NCBI GenBank assembly: GCA_023014335.1
Contig: JAECYW010000010.1
Coordinates: 1,736,001 to 1,800,000 of the forward strand
Reading direction: 5' to 3'
DNA from: Galerina marginata
Lineage: Eukaryota > Basidiomycota > Agaricomycetes > Agaricales > Galerinaceae
Length of the DNA stretch: 64,000 nt
Shown one piece after another: positions 1 through 9,909 of the stretch (position 1 is the stretch's first letter; every line of letters begins with the position of its first letter). A model generated the notes under the pieces. That model saw only the letters and a program-made list of their open reading frames with translations. It was not told where the DNA came from and did not search any database. Position numbers and translations under genes: made by a program.

Positions 1-726
1 CGTTATTTTATGATCATATAGATGCACCGTCTTTGACGTGGGTCAACTATCAAAAATATATCCATGGCTGGTATCAAAGAGAGCTCGCAGACCCCGGTTT
101 TACACCTCCCATCTTCTCCCTGCTTGCGAAGTCGAGCCGGCTTAAGAAGCTGACCGTAGACCCCAAGAGGATGTCACCGTGGAACATGCGTCGAATTCTG
201 GAACTAGGGACATCTCACACACTTGGTGATCGGCAACGAGCCAGTGGGACCATCTCGAACCCTCTCACATGACGACCTGGAGCCTTCAACTGGTGGCCCT
301 GCGACTGGTCAAGAAACATTCCTCGATCTCCTTACAATTGGTGATAGTGATCCAGCCAGCCCATCTGATGCAGTAATTAAGAAGGACGTCCTTCTGCCCA
401 GCATGGAAGTGCTCGAGATATCTGCACCCCACAGCTATAACATTTCGGACGAGCAGCTTTTACGGTTTATTACCAGTAGGGCTGGCTCTTACTCTGAGAA
501 CGGGGTTGCGCCCCTCAACGTCGTCCGCGTCGTGTTCAACAGGGTCAAAGAAATGGATGTTGCCGAAGAAACCGCACAATTTTGGCGGGCACAAGGGATA
601 GAGTCGGGTGTAGTTAGACTGGAGCTCGACTATTTGTCGGAACCTCGTTCTGAATATCCTGACCAACTTTCCCCGTCCTTTGGGCTGGCAGAGGACGGTC
701 GGTCATGGCCTTATCCTGATATTTAG
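1..726 (+). pseudogene. F-box-type protein, C-terminal part with a frame break (left edge of window)
   Basis: The reading frame is open from the left edge (frame of position 3) to about 222. It then continues in another frame from about 223 to a stop at 724-726. Both parts match the C-terminal third of the intact F-box protein at 9910-11712: the first contains LKKLTVD against LKKLTLD there, and the second contains ISDEQLLRFITSR against ISDETVLQFITTR and ends with LDYLSEP against LTYLSED. In the intact relative the two parts are contiguous, so a single-base frameshift at about 222 is the simplest reading; no intron borders fit well there. The F-box itself would lie left of the window. It is either a recently broken copy or a sequence error. 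Function cannot be stated beyond the likely family role of a substrate receptor in SCF ubiquitin ligases. Confidence 0.6.
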
Positions 727-1466
727 AAGCAGCATTTTTTCCTATTTCTATCTCGATATCTCTGACTTTAACCGTTATCCTTTAGGCAATACCCTAGGTT
801 CAAGGTTGAACCCAGGAGGAATATTAATCCTGACCCCGTTCGCCATGATGACTTAGTAAATATTTCTCAGTCGTGGACTGGAAAGATTTTTATTGTAAAT
901 ATTCTTATTTAGCTCCAAGGTGCAGTATATAAGCAAGACGTGCTTTTATCCTTTCAATTAACAAATCAGAAGTAAGATATGTGCTTTGCCAGATTCGTGT
1001 CTGTTCAAGAGCTTCAGTCACTTACCTGACCCTCAGGTTTTCAGAATGCTGATTTATCGTTCTAATATGTTAGATGGTGCCTCAAGATTAAGAATTATGA
1101 ATCAGGTTGTGTGTGTCAGAGTCTTGCTAGATATATCAGTTCTTATGAAACCTGTGGACAGATCCCTAGCACTCATCTCGTTGAAGTCAAGGCAATATGT
1201 GTGAACATGAAGAACCTATTTCAGAACGTAATTAAAGATATCGTCGAAGGCGAGGTGCTTGGTGACAAGGATCGAAGCAAGGCCTGAAGAGCCGCTCGTG
1301 TGCATGGTCGCAGAACAGTCCCAGCCACGAGTCGGCTGCATGGTCTTCCAGTATATACTTGCTCAAACTTCCTAAGCTTTGTGCACCGCACACGCGACCG
1401 TATATTTAGCATTGCATGACATTGAGCTTAAGACGCCCAACCCTCGACAACAAAAGAAAGACCAAT
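727..1466. other. Intergenic, no gene seen
   Basis: AT-rich spacer between the F-box fragment and the 3' end of the first metalloprotease. Only short overlapping open frames occur, with no domain similarity or splice pattern. A TATA-like stretch near 926-932 (tatataa) precedes no recognisable gene. Confidence 0.5.
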
Positions 1467-2828
1467 TCATGCTGTCTTCGGCGTCACCTTCTCTGGAGGT
1501 GCGACCTTTCCTCCTGGTCTCCTGAAGGCTTTGGCAGCCTCCCGCATCCTTGCTGCTTGCCCTTTCGTGAACGAGGTCATGCAGGAGTCGTAAGAGTAGT
1601 CCATGAAGTTGTCTAGTACGTAATTCAGATTCAGATGGGAGATAAAAGTCTTAGGTAAATATTGAAGCTCACTGATCAAATCAGGACCGTCACCGGGACA
1701 GCTGTCCCTCCCTACGGGGCATCCTTCCGAGCCAGAAGCCTGTGGAGGGGTATCGGCGATGTTGTCGCCGACGCCGTCATCGCAGGAACCCTATTAATAA
1801 GTAAGAGGTTTAAAATTATATAGAGTTGAACTTCAACGGCGAGAAAACCGACGCACTTCGAAGGTGTGGAACAACCCCAGCCAGTGGCCGACTTCGTGTG
1901 TGAGTGTTCGGCCCATGTTGAAATGTTCTCTCGGTCCGTTGGTGACGGTGCTGTGCCTGATCATCACTCCGTCGCTCTTTGGGTTGCGGTAGTATGCGGA
2001 GGGGATGGCTGCTGTTCCGAGCGACTTCGTGGTCGAGTTGAAGCTGGAGAAGGAAAGATGTGTATGGTTTGAGTACACGGTGGATGTAAGATGTAAGAAT
2101 TCGTGTGGGACCTACGTCAGAGTGTATACGTTTAGAGTAGCCGCATCCCCGATGTTGTGGGTCTGCTTCATCGTTTGCTCTTGATCACTGAAAAAGCAGA
2201 ATTTGAGATGGGGTGACTGAGGCGCAAGGGAGTGGAAAGCAGACTTGGACTTACGATCCAGGATAGGCATGCACGAACCAATCCGAGTTGTTGATGCGTG
2301 TCGTCTTCACAAGAACGAAGGAGATGCCTGTACTGTTGTAATCCTGGTTCAAAGTTTTTATCTGCGCTTCGATATCCGCGTCACTGTTGCAAAATCCAAA
2401 AGCAGGTTGGTAAGTTAATTCGTCGACAGTGAGTAAATCCCAAGGCAAAGCTATGAACTAAACTCACGGCACATAGCCCCCCGCCCGCGTCTCGTTGGTG
2501 TACACCACGTTGAAGGAAACGTTGAACACATAGGACTCGACTTCTCGCTCTTCCAGGTCGATACTGCGGACACTGAGTAATCCACGTTCGATCTCTACCC
2601 TATCGTCCGCTGAAATGTGGGTAAGGCATTGGGCGCTGAACAACGAAATGAAGCTTCAGTATCGGGTTTGAAGCTTGAAGATCGATTTCAATGGGCTTAC
2701 TGGGGTCCGACTTGACTTGGAACGGTCGGCCGGACGAGAGGCATAGCAGAAACGAACGAGGAGAGGCTCGAAGCGAACAGAACGAGTATCAGCAAAGCAG
2801 GAGAAGTGGGGAGCAGATTTCGGGTCAT
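1467..2828 (-). CDS. Secreted M43-family zinc metalloprotease (MEP1-like), copy 1
   Basis: Predicted secreted zinc endopeptidase of the pappalysin (M43B) family, about 315 residues in seven exons. The start at 2828 begins a hydrophobic signal peptide ([17 protein letters not shown]). Exon 1 ends at 2701. Later exons read [11 protein letters not shown], then [15 protein letters not shown], then the catalytic exon with [13 protein letters not shown], matching HExxHxxGxxH. Then comes a cysteine-rich segment ([16 protein letters not shown], then [14 protein letters not shown]) and the Met-turn exon [19 protein letters not shown]. All exon junctions keep frame with GT..AG borders, so the gene looks intact. 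Two paralogues lie at 12434-13595 and 14369-15582. Substrates are unknown; family members degrade extracellular protein. Confidence 0.85.
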
Positions 2829-3408
2829 CGTCGATGCAAAGCTATGCGATTTTTATGAGGATTTATTGGAAGTTATTTCAGCGATCCAGCGCAAGATATC
2901 GTATGTGATTTGTTTCGCGTGATTTTTGTCGCGATTTTTGGCACCTGGCCTAGTGGTTCGAACTTCGACGGTCAACGTCAGAGTCCAAGGAGCGAGCTGT
3001 GGGAATTGGCCGTTGGACATCGTAATTGAAACACATCGGTGCACTGCCTTCTGTCATGTACAGCACCTCGGAAATCGATCATGATGGATGGATCGTGGCA
3101 GTCAAACGCCGGTGTGAGTTGATCCTTCTTTCCTTATTTAGATTTGGATGCTCTCCGCCAGCGACCAAAACACAAACGATTCTTTTGTCACTGGCTCAGG
3201 TTGTGAAAAATTTAAACTCACTACGTTAGAAATACTAAGCGTATTTATAATGACTTTTCTATTTTTCGTATTACTCAAAGGCATTCATGGACGGATTTCA
3301 AGCACTTCAAAAAGGAGTGCTATAATTAGAACTTGCAAACTGTGGTGGTGGTTCTTATGGCTAGCTAAACTTGGAGGAAGAGCCTGTATAATTTACAATG
3401 AACATCAT
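2829..3408. other. Intergenic, upstream of metalloprotease 1
   Basis: Holds the presumed promoter of the minus-strand metalloprotease. No further coding signal is convincing; open frames here are short and lack similarity to anything else in the window. Confidence 0.4.
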
Positions 3409-3845
3409 TCACGGCGCCTCCCTAAACGATTCCGGTTCCGCGTCGGCCTGCAGCTCATTCCAGAGCATGATATTGAGGCACTCTCCGAGTCTGTGATCGT
3501 GCCCCAAAACTAAGCCCTCCGGATTGTTGTTGAATTGGCGTTGCCTCCAAGTCCCGATGTATTCCACATACTTATACATGACTTCCCCTAGGCCTGCGAC
3601 AATGAATACGGAGGCATGCTTGAGGTCTGGCATAAATTTCCCTCTGACCTGACTGGACTGGACTGGACTCTCGACTCTCGAACACTGAGTTGTCCTCGAC
3701 GGGAAGTATGCTGAGCCTGTCATTGACAGGCCAGGTAAATTTGTGCGTATGGAAGATCGGTAATCCTAAATATCAGCGGAAACGCGTCTGGCGCGGTTTT
3801 GACTTGAATACTCCGGAGCCGTTTCCTCGGTTTTGGAGGTGGCAG
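3409..3845 (-). pseudogene. Decayed paralogue of the small hypothetical protein at 4231-4646
   Basis: Read on the minus strand, 3845 to about 3730 encodes LPPPKPRKRLRS and FPLIFRITDLP, resembling LPPPPKLRKHSQ and IPLKVFGIPIF of the ORF at 4231-4646. After an in-frame stop the frame at 3409-3723 ends with LWNELQADAEPE, against LWKVLQVDTEPG in the other copy. The two loci are therefore a tandem duplication, and this copy is broken by at least one stop and a frame change. No function is recognised. Confidence 0.45.
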
Positions 3846-4230
3846 AGTGAATGAGTCGGTCGGTAGGTGTGGTTGATATCAAATCAGAAAGCCTTCGAGA
3901 TCTGGGGATGGACAAATTCCTAGGTGATCATGAGTTCCCCAAAGAACGACTTGACCAGTGCCACAGGTAGGATTACGCAATTACTGGCCGTCGGGGAGTC
4001 CCAAGTGGCTCATCGAAACCAGTATCGTTTCACGGTAAGTCTACCTCGCAAGAGTTGAAACCCGGACTATAACATGGAGTGGCTTTGTAACAACCGAATT
4101 TGAACGAGGTTATTCTGCATCAAGACAAAATACAAGTGATCAAGAAGGCATTACTGTTATACATGTGCCACGAACTCACAAACTCTGCGACTACGGCATG
4201 GACATCGAGAGTCAGTTAATCCTACAGTGG

Positions 4231-4646
4231 TTACGTCGCCCGCAGATACCATCCCGGTTCTGTATCGACTTGCAGCACCTTCCATAGTTCGTAGAGAAGC
4301 TCTCTATCCTGGGCCTTAGCGAGTTCCTCTGGGTTCAAGTTGCTGCCAATGTACACGCAGGTCGCGTAGACATGATCTCCGTGGCGAAGATGAATCATGG
4401 TTGCACGCCTGAGATTGTGGGGAAGCCGGGAGACGATCGCTCTTACGGCAAACTGGGCTCGAATGTGTTTTGCTTCTCCTGGACATACGTTGAACCTATC
4501 CGCCCACTCGAGCTTGTGTTCATGGAAGATGGGAATCCCGAAAACCTTCAATGGGATACGTTCGGCACGGTTCTGACTGTGCTTCCTCAATTTAGGAGGT
4601 GGAGGAAGCACCCATTCTGGCAAGCATGGTGTGGCAGACCTATAAA
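4231..4646 (-). CDS. Hypothetical protein, probable last exon
   Basis: An open frame of about 130 residues ending at 4231. A plausible acceptor (TTATAG) sits just upstream near 4646-4650, so this is likely the 3' exon of a multi-exon gene; upstream exons were not resolved. The segment is moderately basic with a proline run (LPPPPKLRK) and the strings IVSRLPHNLRRATMIHLRHG and LWKVLQVDTEPGW. I do not recognise the family. A degraded paralogue lies 0.4 kb downstream in the same orientation (3409-3845), which supports this strand and frame over the overlapping plus-strand frame at 4372-4698. Confidence 0.45.
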
Positions 4647-4863
4647 TTATCAGTTATTTTCCGGTACTGTATTCGGCATGCTGAAAGGCTTTACATGAGC
4701 AGATTGTGGACTTCCACTGGGTGAGATCAAGGTACGGGCTTCCGAATGATGAGCAATCTCCTGTCGTCAGACTAAAAAAATTGGTAGTCTTTTCTATTTG
4801 CACTGATAGGTCACTTACTCATTTGTAGGTGGTGAGCTGAGAGGAAGAAACGCGTGTTGAACA

Positions 4864-5064
4864 ATGACGTCACGTGTCAGCAACAATGATGGCAAGGGAT
4901 TTCAACCAAGAGGTGTCAGATCTGCAGATCGTGGAGGTTGTTTGCAGCTGTTGGGGGGGGGGTACCCTCTTTCTATAGAAGGTGATTCGCACGATACGGA
5001 ACAAACGGGTCGTTGTCTCCAGATCAAACGAGGATCAAACGGCTTGATTTCGGCAACTGGTTAG
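4864..5064 (+). other. Short possible coding fragment with GVRSADRG motif
   Basis: A 66-codon frame containing FQPRGVRSADRGG. Its only support is a similar string, LKSRGVRSTDDG, encoded in the opposite direction at about 5650-5690. The two share a 17-bp inverted identity (4907-4923 and 5653-5669). A run of G about 10-11 long lies near 4955. Probably a remnant rather than a gene. Confidence 0.25.
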
Positions 5065-5190
5065 GCAAAGCTGCGCTCCTGCATTTTCTGCTTCGTTCAC
5101 TCAACTAAGTACCAACGCGTTCTCTTCAAGATGACAGATCGACCTTGCATATATAGTGTACCACAATAGAGCTCTTTGTGCTATAACTGT

Positions 5191-5690
5191 CCTTTTAAAT
5201 TTAACTGTAAATTGTCCAACGCTTCTTCAAGTTCTTCTGGCAACACTTTCTCTATTTCGTTACTAAACTCCCCGCCTTCCTCGATATTGACTGTCCCATA
5301 TAATGAAATAGCACTCGCCAGCATCTTTCTCGAGCCCAAATGTCACATACAATGAAAATAAGTACCCAGGTCTACGAATTCAGTGATGTACCTGCTGGTA
5401 CTCGTAAGCTGCCTCCGGTGCACCACGTACATGTACCTTCACAAAACATAGATTAATTTTTGAAGGGGCAAAGCAAGACGACAAGCATCGAGCCAGATAC
5501 ATACTGTTCCAAATCAACCTTTGCTGAAGCATATCTAGCGCAGTAGCGGAGCTCGTATGAATTTGATGCGACTACCACATGCCGCTGAAATGCCGCTCCT
5601 CGGGTATCACCAGTTGTGCTTTGTTATGACTGGATCTGGGTCCGTCATCGGTAGATCTGACACCTCTTGATTTCAACTGTTTTTGGAAGT
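5191..5690 (-). CDS. Small hypothetical gene or gene remnant, four putative exons
   Basis: Four minus-strand exons join in phase with GT..AG borders. The first encodes SRGVRSTDDGPRSS..KAQL, the second RHVVVASNSYELRYCARYAS, the third VHVRGAPEAAYEYQQ, and the last begins MLASAISLYGTVNIEEGG and ends DNLQLNLKGQL with a stop at about 5191. Consistent splicing and an acidic, helix-like C-terminus argue for real or recently real coding sequence. The 5' end and start codon are not clear, and no family is recognised. It lies about 350 bp left of the pogo-like element. Confidence 0.35.
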
Positions 5691-6044
5691 GGCCACCTCC
5701 CAGTAAATCTGGATTATGGAAACACCGCCGCACATGACCGCCGCTGTGTGCGGCGGCATCTTCCGCGGCTGACCTCAGCGGTTCAGCATGTCAGCCACCC
5801 ACCGTCTCGATTCCCCCGTTCCCCACCGCGGCGCTCGCTAAAAAGACCCCCGCCCATCCTATGGTACATATTGCCCTCTCGCATAGGCATAAAACCTATA
5901 TAAATTGATCTTTAGCATGTTGAATGTCAGTTTTTACTTAGCGTATTGAGTAGACAGGTGATTTGCCTTAATACTAACCAACACTTGGCGCAAAGCGAGG
6001 GGGAGAAAAACACAGGCAACTCGCTTAGTATCTGTATAACAGTA

Positions 6045-6068
6045 CAGTCATCCACCGGCTAATGTTAC
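6045..6068 (+). repeat. Left terminal inverted repeat of the pogo-like element
   Basis: 24 bp, begins CAGTCATCC and ends AATGTTAC, preceded by TA. It is the exact reverse complement of 9304-9327. The CAGT end is usual for pogo-group elements. Confidence 0.92.
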
Positions 6069-6527
6069 GTAATCACTCAGTGTTACACTTGCGTAAACTT
6101 TGGGCAGTCCCGGACGAACGAGAACTCCAATCAACCCAATTTTTTTTGCAAATGGTAGCGTTATGGATTACGGAATAGGCTATTAATTTTTTGTATATGA
6201 ATGAGTGCACAGTATTCATTGATTTCGCCTATACCATTAATGTGACACCCAATTTCCGTGATTTTGAATTCCATTTCACCTACTGCGCAGAAAGAATGTG
6301 TTTTCCATGTACAATCTCGCATATTTAATGTAGGCTGCATATCTCTCAGTACCCCCAGCAAGTTTCAGGAGGCCTGCGCAAGTTTAGCGCAGTTGATCGC
6401 TCTTGCAAGATTTACCTGGTGGCTGCAAGGAGGTTGCAAGGAGGCCCATTTGATTGACTCGACGCCATGTACATAAACACCGTTTAACGACTCAGAAAAT
6501 TAACCAAAAACATCCCAGACATTCTAC

Positions 6528-9052
6528 ATGGCTGGTCGCGCAAAATCCGACCTCGAAAAGCACCTCGCTGCCAAACGTTTGCATGATGCCTGGATGGCCC
6601 GGGCCGTTTCTGCCTATCGTCTCGAACAAGGTCGAAAGCGTTCGAAATCAGCCCCTCGCCGTGGACTCCGCCGCATTTGCAAAGACTTGGAGGACATATG
6701 TTTTGCGGAAACAGGCAACCATGTTAAACTCAGTCATATGACGCTAAAACGTTTGGTAGAAGGTGGCAAAACTCGTCAGATGGCCAATGCCGACAGAAGA
6801 TGGCTTACTGATGGAGAAGAAGACATCATCATTGCCTTCCTTGCCGAAATGGCCGATCGAGGATTCCCTCTCAGCCACGCGCGGTTGAAGGAACATGTCG
6901 ACAGCATCTGCAGAGCGTGCCTTGGCAGTAAATTCCCAGGTGTTGGCGCCAACTGGACATACAGATTCGCCCAGCGGAATTCCGAAAAGATCAAGGTTGC
7001 TCGCTCCCGGCCCCTTGAAGACAAGCGCGGACGCGCTGCGAACCCCCATACTAACGATGCCTGGTGGAGCTTACTTGGCGAGACTCTCGAAACTTACAAC
7101 ATAAAGCCGCACAACATCTATGGAACCGACGAGGTGGGAATCCAAGCTCAGGGAGGTGGCGAACGCGAGTACGTCTTTGGCGCCCGTAAAAAGGCCGCCC
7201 CTTATCAGCAACGTGCTGGAACGAGAGATAATATTACTGTCATAGTCACCATCTGCGCCGACGGAACAAGCACTCCGCCTGCAACCATCTTCAAGGGGAG
7301 TGCGTTCCAGGTGAAATGGGGCGAAAATAATCCCTTAAATGCGTCGTACGTCACTTTATCTCCTGTTATCTATTGGACGATTGCTAATACAAGATTAGAA
7401 TTGGTTACCAGCAGAAGGGCTGGACGGATGGTGAAATTGGCGCAGCCTGGATGAAGATTTTCGAAGAACAAACACGAGAGAAGGCAAATGGAGAGTACCG
7501 GTTACTCATCGTCGACGGCCACAACTCGCATTATACTGTCGCCTTCCTTCTGCTCGCACGCCTCCATTCTATTATTGTTCTCTGTTACCCAGCACATGGT
7601 ACCCATATTTATCAAGGTCTCGACGTCGTAATATTTGCAATACTTAAGCTACTTCTCGGCAAGGAGCGCGACAAACTACTGCGGGACAGTGGGAGAGCAA
7701 TCGACAAATCAAATTTTCTCGATGTCATTACCAACGCATATGTACAGGCCCTCACCCCAGGAAACATCAAGGCCGCTTTCCGAAAGACTGGCATCCATCC
7801 ATTTAACCCTGATGTCGTCACTCCCGATATGCTCGCTCCAAGCAAAGAGACAGCTCTTGAGGCAAATTTGCCTGCGGAAACCTCAGGCTCTGACGCAGCA
7901 AAGCTGTTCGCAAACATGTTGCACAGGCTTCAAGACCTCGACCTCAATGATAACGAATCAGAATCGGATGACGACGATCCAGACTCCCAACCCGCAGAAG
8001 AGCCCGAAATTATCGTGCGACCGGACACTCCCGTTCCGTCCACATCAACTCCGAGTAGTTCAACGAACGCAGTGCCAACAACCACACGCACGACACGCTC
8101 AGCGACCACACGCACAACTCGCTCAGCAACTCGCTCAGCTGGCCCCTCGAATCCAACGACATCAACAACCACACAGCCCACACATTCCTCCAACTCCACT
8201 TCGATTCCATCAACGTCAACCGCCATACCACCTGCACGTTCAACCAAGCCCACTCGCCTTGAGATCCTTCAGGAAACTGTTGACGCTCTCAAGAAGACCA
8301 ACCTTGCATATCTTGCGACCCATACACCTACGACATCCGCTGATCACATGCCCCAAACCGCCACTCGAACCGCTGCCCAGGTTTCTGGTGTGAACACCAC
8401 AGCTGCCGCATTGGCTATCCAGCCCACAACATCGAACGAACTCCTCCTTCTTGCAGCGCTTCGCGAGGCTGAGAGCCGGAGTCATTATGCGGAAGTACAC
8501 GCCTTTGAACTCCAGGCCTCTAACATCCTCAATGAGGCGTACACCCAGCGCCTTCGAAGAGCTCTGGAGGCAAAGGAGGAGAAGAGAGGCAAGAAGAGTG
8601 GTATAAAGCTTGTTGGCGACGGGCTGCCCAAGATGTTGAGTGGCGACGAGTTCTATGAACTTGCCCAGGCCAAGGAGAAGGAGGTGCGGGAGTTTGCGAG
8701 GCAGAAGGAGGCACGGAAAGATGATCGGGCGGCCTATGATGCAGCGGTAGAAGTGTGGGTTGTCGAAGATCAGGAGCGTAGGGGCGAACGTGAAACCATC
8801 AAGGCCGACAACAAAAGGGCCAAGACTGCCTGGGAGCGAAGGAAGGCTGCAGCGCTCAAGAAGAACAAGAAGTTTACCGAATCGAAGCCAAAACCAGTGC
8901 TCCTTCCGAAAGTGATTCCTAAGCCACGATTGAAGGACTTTTTGGACGGTGGAAATGGTGGTGTAGATGCAGGTAATGCCGGAGATGATGCTGGGGATGG
9001 CAGCAACGAAGAGGAGAGCAACGGTAGCACGAGCGACGACGACGACGAGTAG
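6528..9052 (+). CDS. Pogo/Tigger-like DDE transposase
   Basis: Cut-and-paste transposase of 823 residues in two exons, 6528-7345 and 7399-9052. The 53-nt intron has a GTACGT donor, a CTAAT branch-like site and a TTAG acceptor, and restores frame exactly. The N-terminal region (about 1-170) is basic and fits a CENP-B/Tc5-type DNA-binding region. The catalytic region shows Asp201 in YGTDEVGIQ, Asp312 in LLIVDGHNSH and Asp348 in YQGLDVVIF, with 35 residues between the last two, followed by AAFRKTGIHPFNP, a hallmark of the group. A long tail follows: Thr/Ser/Pro-rich (about 480-600), a charged coiled coil (about 640-780) and an acidic C-terminus ending in DDDDE. No stop or frameshift is visible, so the enzyme may be active. 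Confidence 0.9.
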
Positions 9053-9303
9053 ATTCTCCCCCACTGCTGATCTTATCCGTGATCGCGGCATGTGCCGGCT
9101 GCCTGCGCGTCACGTGTATCATTCGCCCATAATCACTAATTCGGCCGCCTCCCCACAGATTGCCCCGCCGTGTACGCAATTTCGCTTCGTTTCACTTCAA
9201 ATAAGCTGCATATTGTACATAACTTATCTGTTGTTTGTACTGTCTTTGTTTTTTCCTTAAATTTCTTTATCTCGTCTTGTCATTCTATGTCTACGAATTC
9301 GGT

Positions 9304-9327
9304 GTAACATTAGCCGGTGGATGACTG
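9304..9327 (-). repeat. Right terminal inverted repeat of the pogo-like element
   Basis: 24 bp, begins GTAACATT and ends GGATGACTG, followed by TA at 9328-9329. It matches the left repeat without mismatch. Confidence 0.92.
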
Positions 9328-9909
9328 TAGCCTTTTTCAAGACAAAATGTGCAAAGGGCTTGTAGGAATATTTAAACTATGCGACACTGACAATATGCGA
9401 ACGCCCGCGGCCAGAATAGATAATGTACTCGGTAATTGTCTATTAAAGACAGTCAGAATATTATTATATTTAGGTTAGAGCACCCCCTATCTTATTATAA
9501 AACATTAAACTCTTGAGCGTGTGGCCACAGAGCTATGGTTGCGAGTAGCGCTAAGCACGAAGCAACGCGCCGTGGTAGACGCGTGTGCTCACGTGAAGGG
9601 AGGAATGTCACGAGAGTGCGGCGGGCATTGCCGCCGCACTGATCGCCGCACTTTTGATGGCGCACTTTCCATGATCCAGATGCCCTCCCACCTCCGGTCA
9701 AACCGAATTCGAGTGGTAGAGTGAAATTTTATGTATCCACATACACGATACATGGCCTCACAAATGAATTTTTTTCAGATCTAAACTGGCGCATCGTCTT
9801 TTATGCTTTGGGTTTCGACCATCATCAACTTGGTCTACTTTCAACTTTCGAAGTTCACGTCTTGATATTTTCATCATTTGCGTCGTGCGGAGGGTCCCAC
9901 AATCCTGCG
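9328..9909. other. Intergenic and 5' region of the F-box gene
   Basis: The frame of the F-box protein is open upstream to 9721 but has no ATG before 9910, so this is taken as untranslated leader. An inverted G/C-rich patch (gcggcgggcattgccgccgc) occurs near 9620. No other feature was seen. Confidence 0.45.

Larger units (their letters stand above)
6045..9327 (+). mobile_element. Complete pogo-like (Tc1/mariner superfamily) DNA transposon
   Basis: A 3283-bp element bounded by perfect 24-bp terminal inverted repeats at 6045-6068 and 9304-9327, starting CAGTCATCCACCGG. It is flanked on both sides by TA (6043-6044 and 9328-9329), the expected target duplication. A single transposase gene lies inside on the plus strand. 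Perfect repeats and an open coding region suggest recent, possibly autonomous, insertion. Confidence 0.92.

Noticed and set aside
4372..4698. Plus-strand 108-codon frame
   Set aside because: It overlaps the minus-strand frame that has a recognisable tandem paralogue; the plus frame has none.
7635..9091. Long alternative-frame and antisense frames over the transposase tail
   Set aside because: They lie opposite or across the Thr/Ser- and charge-rich coding region, and their composition is the shadow of its codon bias.
9721..9909. Longer N-terminus for the F-box protein
   Set aside because: The extension has no ATG at its beginning, and its residues (hydrophobic, Phe/His-rich) do not resemble the family, which starts shortly before the coiled coil.
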